DNA of 64,000 nucleotides. Source: Duganella sp. OV510 (GTDB lineage: Bacteria; Pseudomonadota; Gammaproteobacteria; Burkholderiales; Burkholderiaceae_D). The DNA lies in NCBI RefSeq assembly GCF_900100205.1, contig NZ_FNEQ01000001.1, forward strand, positions 744,001-808,000. Direction: 5' to 3'. The number at the start of each line of letters is the position of its first letter. The stretch's first letter is position 1. The position numbers and the translations under genes are program-made. Below, piece after piece: positions 45,302 to 53,074 of this stretch. The notes beneath the pieces were generated by a model. The model was not told the origin of the DNA and made no database searches. It saw nothing but the letters and a program-made list of their open reading frames with translations.

Positions 45302-48052
45302 TTATATTGACATATCGAGCATAGCGTCGGCCTGCGCGCGGGAAGGAGCACAGTACGCAGCGGTGTCGGGGAGTACAGCCAGCTCGGTCAGTGGCACAGC
45401 ACGCCCGAACAGATAGCCCTGGAAGGCATTGCAGCCAAAGGCTTCCAGCGCCGACCACTGCTCGCGCGTCTCCACGCCTTCCGCCACCACCGCCAGGTCC
45501 ATGCTGTACGCCAGCGTAATGATGGCGCGCACGATGCTCGATGCATGGCGCGTGTGCAGCATGTCGTGCACGAACGAGCGGTCTATTTTCAGCTGATCGA
45601 TCGGCAGCAGCTTCAGGTAGCTCAGCGACGAATAGCCGGTGCCGAAATCATCCAGTGCAAAGCCGACACCATGCGCTTTCAGGGTTGTCATCTTTGCGAT
45701 AACGTCATCCATGTCGGTCAGCAGCATGCTTTCCGTCAGTTCCAGCTTCAGCTGGCGCGGATCTGCGCCGGTACGTTCCAGCACCGCCAGCACCTGGTCG
45801 ACAAAGGCAGATTGCCGGAACTGGCGTGCGCTGACATTGACGGCCATGGTCAGGTGGGTGCTGTCCGGCGACCCGTTCCAGCACACCAGCTGGCGGCAGG
45901 CCGCTTCCAGCACCCATTCGCCCAGCTCCACGATCAGGCCGGATTTCTCCGCCTGCGGAATGAACTCGCCCGGCCCGATCAAGCCACGTTGCGGATGCTG
46001 CCAGCGCAGCAGCGCCTCCACGCCAGTGACGCGGCCAGTATTGTCCACCACCGGCTGGTAGTACAGGCGCAGCTCATCGCGCTGCAATGCGAAACGCAGG
46101 TCCGACTCCAGCGTTGCGGAAGCATCCAGCGCCACCTGCATGTGCGGATCGAAGAAACGGAAGGTGGCACGGCCGGCTGCCTTGGCCTCGTACATCGCCA
46201 TATCCGCCTGGCGCAACAGGTCGTTGATGGTGTGATGCTCGGCGCCGAACAGCACCACGCCGATGCTCGGTGTGCTGCGCAGCTCATGCCCATCCAGCGT
46301 ATAGCTGCGGCTCAGCGAGTCCAGCACTTTTCCGGCGACAGCGGCGGCATTGCCCATGGCCTGCTGCTGGTCCGCGCCGAGGTCTTCCAGCAGAATGACG
46401 AATTCATCGCCGCCCAGCCGCGCCACAGTGTCCGTCTCGCGCGTGACTTCACTGAGACGGAAAGCCACCATTTCCAGCAGGCGGTCGCCCATGTCATGGC
46501 CCATGGTGTCGTTCAGCGACTTGAAGTTATCCAGATCGACAAACAGCACCGCGCCATGGATACCGCCACGTGCCGCCTTGGCGATGGCGTGATGCAGCCG
46601 ATCCAGCAGCAGCCGTCGGTTGGGCAGATTGGTCAGGCCATCGTAAAATGCCAGGTGGGCAATCTCCGCTTCCGCCAGCTTGCGCGCACTGATGTCCATG
46701 CGCGTGCCCAGCATGCGCAACGGCTTGCCATCCGCCGCGCGCTCGACCACCCTGCCGCGCGTCTGCACCCAGATCCAGTGGCCAGCCCGATGGCGCATGC
46801 GGTACTCCGCCTCGAAGGAGCGCGAACTGTCGGCCACGTGCGCGGCCAGCGCCGCCTCGATGCCGGGTATATCGTCCGCCTTGACCATGCTGCGCCAGTC
46901 GATGGCGCCTCCATTCAGCTCTTCTTCCGTGTAGCCCAGCATGGCGGCGGCGCGGCCGTCGACGGTGCGGTAATCTTCCGCCATCTGCCATTCCCACAAG
47001 CCGAGATTGGCGCCGTTCAGCGCGAGTTCAATCTTTTCCGCAGCGGCGGCCTGCTCGTCCTCGCGCGCGGCGGCCAGATCTTCCAGCACCTGACGGCGGC
47101 GCTGCACCAGCACCAGTGCACCGCTGGACGTCAGACCGAACACCAGCCAGGCAATGCCGCAGGTCCACGCCATGCTATGCCAGCCGGCGGCGATCAGCGC
47201 CTGGTTGCGGCCCAGGCTGACCACCAGCGTCTTGTCCAGCCCCAGGCCACGCAGCAGCATGGTGCGCTGGACAACCAGCCGCTGCTCGCCGTTCGACGCC
47301 GTACCGTCCAGCACCGTCTCCGAACGATGGCTGTTCTGGTGGCGGACAAAGAACGGATCAGGCGCGGCGCTGGTGTTACGCATCGCAGCGGGATCGGCTG
47401 GCACGAACAGGATGCGGCGGCCGCTGTCTTCGGTGATGGCGCTGTTCATGTCCGGCGCATACAAGGCGGAGCGCATGACAGCATCGAAGTATTCAGGATT
47501 GAGAATGGCGCTGACTGCACCATTATTGGCGCCATCCGCACCGATCAGCGCCATCGACAGCTTGATGTTAAACACGCCCGGCGTATTCTCGTAGGGCTGC
47601 GACAGATAGAGTGTATCCGGATCGCGCATGCGCTCGACGTGGCTGGTGTAGTTGCGGTCATCCAGGCGGCTATCGCGCAAGTCATCGTCGGACATCACGA
47701 TATCGCCCTTGCGGTCCAGCACCAGCAAGGCGCGCACGCCCGGCATGGCGCGCTTCAGGGATTGCAGCAGCGTGCGGCGGCAATCGACAGAACAACTGCT
47801 GCCTGGCTTCAGCGTGGCACGCGCGCTATCGAGCGCGCTGCGTACACCTTCCAGCTGGTGGCTGAGGTTCTCGTCGATAATCAGCGTTTGCATACGCATC
47901 CGCTCGATGTTGGACGTCATCAGCAGACCGCGCTCATTCCACACGAAGTAAGCGATCAGCAGACCGCTGAGCGCCAGCACAAATCCCAGCATCAGCCACT
48001 CGGCCGCCATGGTGCGAAAACCGGGCAGCTTCTTGTAGTGTTTGACAAACAT
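45302..48052 (-). CDS. Membrane PAS-GGDEF-EAL c-di-GMP protein
   Basis: The 916-residue protein has an N-terminal transmembrane helix (MLGFVLALSGLLIAYFVW), a periplasmic sensor of about 260 residues (YTSHVERMRDPDTLYLSQPY), and a second helix near 305-325 (WTCGIAWLVFGLTSSGALVL). A PAS/PAC domain is at about 345-470 and GGDEF at about 475-640, with an intact GGDEF (ARLGGDEFVILL) and an RETD inhibitory site five residues before it. The EAL domain (about 655-900) keeps [34 protein letters not shown] and VAEGVET, so both activities are possible. The start follows GGGAGGAG. It is the first gene of the operon with the YdeP-like enzyme and bestrophin; a 16-base palindrome lies between its start and the TetR gene. 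Confidence 0.94.
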   Translation of the reverse strand: MFVKHYKKLPGFRTMAAEWLMLGFVLALSGLLIAYFVWNERGLLMTSNIERMRMQTLIIDENLSHQLEGVRSALDSARATLKPGSSCSVDCRRTLLQSLKRAMPGVRALLVLDRKGDIVMSDDDLRDSRLDDRNYTSHVERMRDPDTLYLSQPYENTPGVFNIKLSMALIGADGANNGAVSAILNPEYFDAVMRSALYAPDMNSAITEDSGRRILFVPADPAAMRNTSAAPDPFFVRHQNSHRSETVLDGTASNGEQRLVVQRTMLLRGLGLDKTLVVSLGRNQALIAAGWHSMAWTCGIAWLVFGLTSSGALVLVQRRRQVLEDLAAAREDEQAAAAEKIELALNGANLGLWEWQMAEDYRTVDGRAAAMLGYTEEELNGGAIDWRSMVKADDIPGIEAALAAHVADSSRSFEAEYRMRHRAGHWIWVQTRGRVVERAADGKPLRMLGTRMDISARKLAEAEIAHLAFYDGLTNLPNRRLLLDRLHHAIAKAARGGIHGAVLFVDLDNFKSLNDTMGHDMGDRLLEMVAFRLSEVTRETDTVARLGGDEFVILLEDLGADQQQAMGNAAAVAGKVLDSLSRSYTLDGHELRSTPSIGVVLFGAEHHTINDLLRQADMAMYEAKAAGRATFRFFDPHMQVALDASATLESDLRFALQRDELRLYYQPVVDNTGRVTGVEALLRWQHPQRGLIGPGEFIPQAEKSGLIVELGEWVLEAACRQLVCWNGSPDSTHLTMAVNVSARQFRQSAFVDQVLAVLERTGADPRQLKLELTESMLLTDMDDVIAKMTTLKAHGVGFALDDFGTGYSSLSYLKLLPIDQLKIDRSFVHDMLHTRHASSIVRAIITLAYSMDLAVVAEGVETREQWSALEAFGCNAFQGYLFGRAVPLTELAVLPDTAAYCAPSRAQADAMLDMSI

Positions 48053-48065
48053 AACTCCTCCCTGA

Positions 48066-48081
48066 TTGACACATGCGTCAA
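48066..48081. promoter_or_regulatory. Palindromic operator candidate before the GGDEF-EAL operon
   Basis: TTGACACATGCGTCAA is a 16-base palindrome with one mismatched pair. It lies 14 bases upstream of the GGDEF-EAL start, just after a TTATAT-like -10 (minus strand), a repressor position. The adjacent TetR gene, whose product should bind such a site, is immediately upstream on the same strand. Confidence 0.6.
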
Positions 48082-48140
48082 TATAAAATCAGAAAGGATT
48101 TAGCGAAATTGCACCTTCGTATGCAAACTCATACCAAGGT

Positions 48141-48791
48141 TTAGGTTGCCTTCCGCAAGTTCTTCAACGCCTTGGGCGCGCTGGCCAGAAACACGTCAAG
48201 TTTCTGCGCCACCAGGCGGTCCAGATCATCCGGCACCGCCAGGCCATACACATACTTGCGCACGCCGACGTAAAAAATGGCGGCGTGCAGGCCCCAGATA
48301 AACTCAATCTCATCCTCGTACTGCTGTGGTGTCGGCGCATCCACGCCATGTTCAAAGCGCAGCTCCGCCAGTATGACGTCGAACACGCGCTCGCGCAGGC
48401 CGGCCAGGTAGCGATCGTTGATGCCCTGTCGCGTCAGGCCGGCAAAAATGAAGATGCGTATCCAATCGCTTTGCAGGATCATGCCGGCGTACTGTTTGTA
48501 AAACAGGTGCAAGCGCTTCGACAGCGGCATTCCACGATCGCGCAGCAGACGATCCCACTCGGTGTTCCAGCGTGACAGGTAAATGACCTGGAACACGCGG
48601 TCCACCAGCGCATCCTTGCTGGGGAAGTAGCGGTACAGCAGCGGCTGGGTGATGCCGATCTCTTTGGCCAGCTCGCGCGTGCTGGCATTGAAGCCGTGCG
48701 TGGCGAAATAGCTGATGGCCTTGGCGACAATCTGCTGCTCGCGCTCCGCCGGCGACAGTCGTTTTACCACAGGCTTGGTCTTGGTTTGCAT
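48141..48791 (-). CDS. TetR-family regulator
   Basis: The 216-residue protein has an N-terminal TetR helix-turn-helix (REQQIVAKAISYFATHGFNA; STRELAKEIGITQPLLYRYF; PSKDALVDRVFQVI) and an all-helical ligand domain at about 75-205. The long second domain (FYKQYAGMILQSDWIRIFIF) suggests a hydrophobic ligand pocket. It lies 88 bases upstream of the GGDEF-EAL/ydeP/bestrophin operon, with a palindrome in the gap, and divergent from the solute-binding protein gene. It probably represses one or both. The ATG has no Shine-Dalgarno; a TATACT at 48803-48798 (minus strand) would start the transcript near the ATG itself. Confidence 0.92.
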   Translation of the reverse strand: MQTKTKPVVKRLSPAEREQQIVAKAISYFATHGFNASTRELAKEIGITQPLLYRYFPSKDALVDRVFQVIYLSRWNTEWDRLLRDRGMPLSKRLHLFYKQYAGMILQSDWIRIFIFAGLTRQGINDRYLAGLRERVFDVILAELRFEHGVDAPTPQQYEDEIEFIWGLHAAIFYVGVRKYVYGLAVPDDLDRLVAQKLDVFLASAPKALKNLRKAT

Positions 48792-48797
48792 GTTTCG

Positions 48798-48826
48798 AGT
48801 ATATCTGCTTTTAATTTATCGGTCGA
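48798..48826 (-). promoter_or_regulatory. Promoter of the TetR gene, possibly leaderless
   Basis: On the minus strand, TCGACC (48826-48821), 17 bases and TATACT (48803-48798) precede the ATG at 48791 by 6 bases, so the transcript would begin at the start codon. The -35 lies in ATCGGTCGAT (48818-48827), an inverted repeat that could be the TetR operator. Divergent TATACT at 48832-48837 may serve the solute-binding protein gene. Confidence 0.45.
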
Positions 48827-48861
48827 TCACTTATACTGAAATTCCACTTCAGGGGACGTTC

Positions 48862-49596
48862 ATGAACCGCACCCGCCGCCATCTTCTCTGTGCTCCCTTG
48901 TTCGCCACGCTGCCAGCGCTGGCGATGCCCCCAACCGTACCGTTACGCATGGTGGTCGTTGACCTGATGCCGTGGGGCGGACGCAATGCAGACGGCCAGT
49001 TGGCAGGCGTCGCTGTCGACCTGGCGTCACAGCTTTCTTCCTTGAGCGGACTGCCCATCACCACCACAGCGGTGCCCTATGCACGCGCCATCGCCATGCT
49101 GGCCGGCGGCACTGCTGACCTGATGCTGGCCATCGACGCCAGCACTGGCCAAACCCGGCCGCCACTGGCCACGCTGGGCACGGAAGACGTGGTGGTGGTC
49201 GGCCGACGCGGCACGCGTTATACCAGAATGGAAGCCTTGTGCGGCCGCAGGGTTGCGCTGCTGCGCAGGGCCAGCTTCGCCGGCTCACTGCACACCTGCA
49301 TCGCCCGCTACGAAACCAGCAGCTACGAACAGGGACTACGCATGCTGCTTCAGGGACGGCTGGACGGTGTGGCCGGCGTGCGCGCCTCCATGGACTATGC
49401 CATCCGCCATCTCGGCCACAAGCCTGCGGACTTTGGCGCGCCACTGGTGGTCGGCCAGGCCGATCTATGCCTATATCTGTCGCAACAAACCGCCACGCCC
49501 GCCATCACAACGCGCCTGCGCCAGGCCTGCGCACAACTGCTGCTGCAAAAGCAAATGCCGGCACTGCTGGCGCAGTACCGGCAAATAAGCGACTAA
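48862..49596 (+). CDS. Periplasmic solute-binding protein (SBP_bac_3-like)
   Basis: The 244-residue protein has a signal peptide with a twin-arginine-like start (MNRTRRHLLCAPLFATLPAL), although the hydrophobic core is short. The rest is a bilobed binding fold of the amino-acid type: GVAVDLASQLSSLSGLPITT, VPYARAIAMLAGGTADLMLA, VVVVGRRGTRY, LCGRRVALLRRASF. Such proteins deliver amino acids or organic ions to ABC permeases or to sensors. No permease or ATPase is encoded near it, so it may be an orphan or a chemotaxis co-receptor. The Cache chemoreceptor gene is convergent, 5 bases away. GGGGACG precedes the ATG. Confidence 0.8.
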   Translation: MNRTRRHLLCAPLFATLPALAMPPTVPLRMVVVDLMPWGGRNADGQLAGVAVDLASQLSSLSGLPITTTAVPYARAIAMLAGGTADLMLAIDASTGQTRPPLATLGTEDVVVVGRRGTRYTRMEALCGRRVALLRRASFAGSLHTCIARYETSSYEQGLRMLLQGRLDGVAGVRASMDYAIRHLGHKPADFGAPLVVGQADLCLYLSQQTATPAITTRLRQACAQLLLQKQMPALLAQYRQISD

Positions 49597-49601
49597 AGGC
49601 C

Positions 49602-51191
49602 TCAATTCAACAGCAAGGGCCGTAGCGGCGCGGCGCCGCCATGTGACAGGCGGAAGACGCCAACACAGCTGGTCAGATGGCTGGCCTGGTCCTGCATGCT
49701 GCCCGCAGCCGCTGCCGCCTGCTCCACCAGCGCCGCATTCTGCTGCGTCACCGAGTCCATTTCGGTAATCGCCTGATTGACATGGCCAATCCCGGTACTC
49801 TGCTCGCGCGACGCATCGCTGATGGCTGCCATGATCGCGGTCACGCGCGACACGCTGCCCACCACCTGCTCCATGGTGTTGCCAGCCTGCGCCACCAGCG
49901 CTTGTCCAGCTGCGATGCTGGCAACCGAATTGTCGATCAACTGCTTGACCTCACGCGCAGCGGCCGCGCTACGCTGCGCCAGGTTGCGCACCTCGGTTGC
50001 CACTACGGCAAAACCCCGGCCCTGGTCACCCGCGCGCGCTGCCTCCACCGCCGCATTCAGCGCCAGGATGTTGGTCTGGAAAGCGATGCCGTCGATGACG
50101 CCGATAATATCCACTACGCGGCTGGAGGCGGCATTGATGTCGCCCATGGTCTGGATCACCCGGCCAATCACCTCCCCGCCCTGCTGCGCCACCTGCGCGG
50201 TATCCTGCACCAGCTCATTTGCCTGCTGCGCGTTGGCCGCATTTTGGCGAACGGCGGAAGTCAGTTGTTCCATCGACGCCGCCGTTTCCTCCAGCGAGCT
50301 GGCTTGCGTCTCGGTGCGCGCAGACAGGTCCAGATTGCCGACCGCGATCTGGCTTGAAGCCGTGGCAATGGTTTCAGCGCTGCCGCGTATCTCGCCGATG
50401 GTGCCAACAAGATTACGCTGCATCGTGTGCATTGCGTGCAGCAGGCTGCTGTCGTCGCCGGGACGCAGCGTTACCGGTGCACTCAGGTCATTGGCGGCAA
50501 TGCGATTGGCGACCGCCACCGCATACTCAGGCGCGCCCCCCAGCACGCGGCCAAGGCTACGGTTGATGGCGCCGGACACCAGCAGCAGCACCGTACCCGC
50601 CGCCAGCAGGCCAGCAGCGGACGTCAGCAGCGAACGGTGAAAGTCCGCCTCGATATCGTCGGTGTACACCCCGGTCAGGAATACCCAGCCCCACGGTTTA
50701 TAAGTGCTGATGCGCGCCAGCTTGGGCGTGGCGTCCTTCTGGCCGGGACGCTGCCACAGGAAACGCACAAAGCCGCTAGCTTCCGGCGTATTGGCAATCC
50801 GCGCGAACTCGCGGAAGATATAAACGCCGTCGGCATCGCGGAAATCCATCATGTCCTTGCCGTTGGAAGCGGGATTGCCGGGATTCTGGATGATGCGGCC
50901 GTCCGTGCCGATCAGCGACACATAGCCGTCCCCGGCATAACGTATGCTGTCCAGTGTCGCCAGCGCGCGCTTCTTCGCATTGGCCAGATCGTCCTTGCCA
51001 CTACTTGCCTCGGCCGCGTAGCGCTGCACGATATGCAGGGCGGCGTCATTCATATCGGTCAACGCCCGCTGGCGTTCCTCGAAACGCAGAGTGCGTAATT
51101 GCAGCGCATCTAAAACCGCAACGCCGGTCAGGCACAGCAGGCTGCAAATTAGCGGCAGCCAAAGTTTTTGTCTAAAGGTCAGTTGGGGCAT
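49602..51191 (-). CDS. Methyl-accepting chemotaxis protein (single Cache type)
   Basis: The 529-residue chemoreceptor has a transmembrane helix at about 12-30 and a periplasmic sCache-like sensor at about 35-185 ([40 protein letters not shown]). A second helix ([20 protein letters not shown]) is followed by a HAMP region and a signalling coil with the tip [20 protein letters not shown], then [13 protein letters not shown]. Cache sensors bind carboxylates, pyruvate and similar small ligands. There is no C-terminal pentapeptide. It is convergent with the solute-binding protein gene and divergent from the cytochrome gene. Confidence 0.92.
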   Translation of the reverse strand: MPQLTFRQKLWLPLICSLLCLTGVAVLDALQLRTLRFEERQRALTDMNDAALHIVQRYAAEASSGKDDLANAKKRALATLDSIRYAGDGYVSLIGTDGRIIQNPGNPASNGKDMMDFRDADGVYIFREFARIANTPEASGFVRFLWQRPGQKDATPKLARISTYKPWGWVFLTGVYTDDIEADFHRSLLTSAAGLLAAGTVLLLVSGAINRSLGRVLGGAPEYAVAVANRIAANDLSAPVTLRPGDDSSLLHAMHTMQRNLVGTIGEIRGSAETIATASSQIAVGNLDLSARTETQASSLEETAASMEQLTSAVRQNAANAQQANELVQDTAQVAQQGGEVIGRVIQTMGDINAASSRVVDIIGVIDGIAFQTNILALNAAVEAARAGDQGRGFAVVATEVRNLAQRSAAAAREVKQLIDNSVASIAAGQALVAQAGNTMEQVVGSVSRVTAIMAAISDASREQSTGIGHVNQAITEMDSVTQQNAALVEQAAAAAGSMQDQASHLTSCVGVFRLSHGGAAPLRPLLLN

Positions 51192-51225
51192 GATGTTCTC
51201 CGTTTGGGAAATCCAGCAGCCGACT

Positions 51226-51245
51226 TTAATTGATCCATCGATTAA
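51226..51245. promoter_or_regulatory. Imperfect palindrome in the divergent gap before the cytochrome gene
   Basis: TTAATTGATCCATCGATTAA pairs end to end except at two positions (8 of 10 base pairs), with the centre near the middle of the gap between the chemoreceptor and the cytochrome gene. Candidate operator for the dehydrogenase operon or the chemoreceptor. Confidence 0.4.
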
Positions 51246-51353
51246 TTACAATCGTTTGGCCATTCCTGGCCGGAATAGTAGCCATGCCATCTGGACGGTT
51301 ACCAAGCGCGCGTGGCAATGGCACAGTGCAGGCTTAAGACACCGGGAGCATGC

Positions 51354-52616
51354 ATGAAAACGAGATACTGGATCTGGATAGGGGCGGCGCTGGCGGCAGG
51401 CGCTGCGGCAGCCACCGCCTGGGTCATACAGCCGGCGCTAGCCCCGGTGCAAACACCAGGGCCGAATGACTTTGACAGCGCCAGCATCGCGCGCGGCGCA
51501 CGGGTCGTCGCCCAGGGCGACTGCATGGTGTGCCACACGGCCGCCGGCGGTTCGCCCTACGCTGGAGGCCTGCCGCTGCGCACACCGTTTGGCACCATTT
51601 ACACCACCAATATCACGCCTGATCCGGCCACCGGCATCGGCAACTGGTCGCTGGCCGCATTCACGCGCGCGCTGCGGCACGGTGTGGCGCGCGATGGCCA
51701 CCTGCTCTATCCAGCCTTCCCCTACCTCCACTACACCAGAATGTCGACTGCCGACATTGACGATGCCTACGCCTATCTGATGACGCGCACGCCGGTGGTG
51801 TACAAGGCGCCGGACAACGACTTGCTACTGCCGTTGCGTTTCCGCCCTTTCCTGGCCGGCTGGAACCTGCTGTACCTGCGTCCAGGCCCCGTGGCGGATG
51901 ATCCTGCGCAATCGTATGAATGGAACCGTGGCCGCTACCTGGTCGATGGCGCTGGCCATTGCGCCTCCTGCCACAGCGCGCTAGGGCCGATCGGCGGCGA
52001 GCGCAGCCCGGCGTTCAGCGGCGGCAATATCGATGGATGGGATGCGCCGGCGCTGACCGCGCTGGCCCAGGCGCCGAAGCCATGGACGCGTGAACAACTG
52101 GCGATCTATCTGCGCCATGGCTGGTCGCCGGAACACGGCGCCGCCGCCGGTCCGATGGGTCCCGTCGCGCACAGCCTGTCGCAAGTGCCGGAAGCGGATA
52201 CCGACGCCATCGCCACCTACATCATGTCGCTGCAACAGCCAGCTGCCAAGGCCGCATCGGTGGCCCCGGCCGCCGACAACGCCCGCGTCGCACAAGGCGC
52301 CCAACTGTTCGCCGGCGCCTGTGCCAGCTGCCATGGCGCCGCTGCGCCGATGATGGCCACCGGCGGCCGTCCATCGCTGGCGCTCAGCACCGCCGTCAAC
52401 AGCGATCGCCCGGATAACCTGATACAGATTGTGCTGAATGGCGTGCCCTGGAGCCACGCACACCAGACCACCTTCATGCCGCCGTTTGCCGCCGCGCTGA
52501 GCGATGCTCAAATCGCCAGCATCGCCGCCTACGTGCGCGCCGATATCGGCAAGCGCCCGGCATGGGATGGCATAGAAAAACGCGTTACCGACATCCGCAA
52601 GGAGAACCAGCAATGA
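51354..52616 (+). CDS. Triheme cytochrome c subunit of a membrane dehydrogenase
   Basis: The 420-residue protein has an N-terminal hydrophobic segment (YWIWIGAALAAGAAAATAWV) serving as signal or anchor, and three class I cytochrome c domains with CxxCH motifs: CMVCH (57-61), CASCH (203-207) and CASCH (323-327). The arrangement matches the cytochrome subunit of alcohol/aldehyde dehydrogenases that pass electrons to the quinone pool or a terminal oxidase. It is the first gene of a three-gene operon; the 2Fe-2S subunit starts at the overlapping ATGA. I chose the ATG at 51354 because it gives the anchor at the N-terminus. Confidence 0.93.
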   Translation: MKTRYWIWIGAALAAGAAAATAWVIQPALAPVQTPGPNDFDSASIARGARVVAQGDCMVCHTAAGGSPYAGGLPLRTPFGTIYTTNITPDPATGIGNWSLAAFTRALRHGVARDGHLLYPAFPYLHYTRMSTADIDDAYAYLMTRTPVVYKAPDNDLLLPLRFRPFLAGWNLLYLRPGPVADDPAQSYEWNRGRYLVDGAGHCASCHSALGPIGGERSPAFSGGNIDGWDAPALTALAQAPKPWTREQLAIYLRHGWSPEHGAAAGPMGPVAHSLSQVPEADTDAIATYIMSLQQPAAKAASVAPAADNARVAQGAQLFAGACASCHGAAAPMMATGGRPSLALSTAVNSDRPDNLIQIVLNGVPWSHAHQTTFMPPFAAALSDAQIASIAAYVRADIGKRPAWDGIEKRVTDIRKENQQ

Positions 52617-53074
52617 GCACCCTGACCGTCAACGGCGTCCGCCACACGCTGGACATTGATCCCGCCACGCCGCTGCTCTACGCGCTACGCAATCAGCTCG
52701 AACTGAACGGCGCCAAATTCGGCTGCGGCATGGGCCAGTGCGGCGCCTGCACCGTGCTGCTGGATGGCCAGCCGGTCTTCGGCTGCCTGACGCCGGTGGC
52801 AGCCTGCGAGGGCCGGCAGGTACGCACCATCGAGGGCCTGGGAAGCGCCGACAAGCCGGGCAAGCTGCAAGCTTCATTCATCAAACACCAGGCAGCACAA
52901 TGCGGCTATTGCATCGCCGGCATGGTGATGCGCGCACAAGCGCTGCTGGAACAACATCCACATCCAAGCGAAACGCAGATCCGTACGCACATGGAGCCTA
53001 ACCTGTGCCGCTGCGGCACGCATATGCGCATCATCGCTGCTATCAAGGAAGTCGCGGAAGGGAGCAAGCCATGA
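52613..53074 (+). CDS. [2Fe-2S] subunit of a molybdenum hydroxylase
   Basis: The 153-residue protein has the plant-type ferredoxin motif at Cys38, 43, 46 and 58 (FGCGMGQCGACTVLL, GC) and the alpha-helical [2Fe-2S] domain with Cys97, 100, 132 and 134 (CGYCIAG, LCRCG). It is the small subunit of xanthine oxidase-family enzymes such as isoquinoline 1-oxidoreductase (IorA). It transfers electrons from the molybdenum site to the cytochrome encoded upstream. It overlaps both neighbours by ATGA. Confidence 0.95.
   Translation: MSTLTVNGVRHTLDIDPATPLLYALRNQLELNGAKFGCGMGQCGACTVLLDGQPVFGCLTPVAACEGRQVRTIEGLGSADKPGKLQASFIKHQAAQCGYCIAGMVMRAQALLEQHPHPSETQIRTHMEPNLCRCGTHMRIIAAIKEVAEGSKP

Noticed and set aside
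45545..48103. 852-residue open frame on the plus strand opposite the GGDEF-EAL gene
   Set aside because: It is a GC-rich shadow frame, His/Gln/Arg-rich with no domain, exactly opposite a clear GGDEF-EAL protein.
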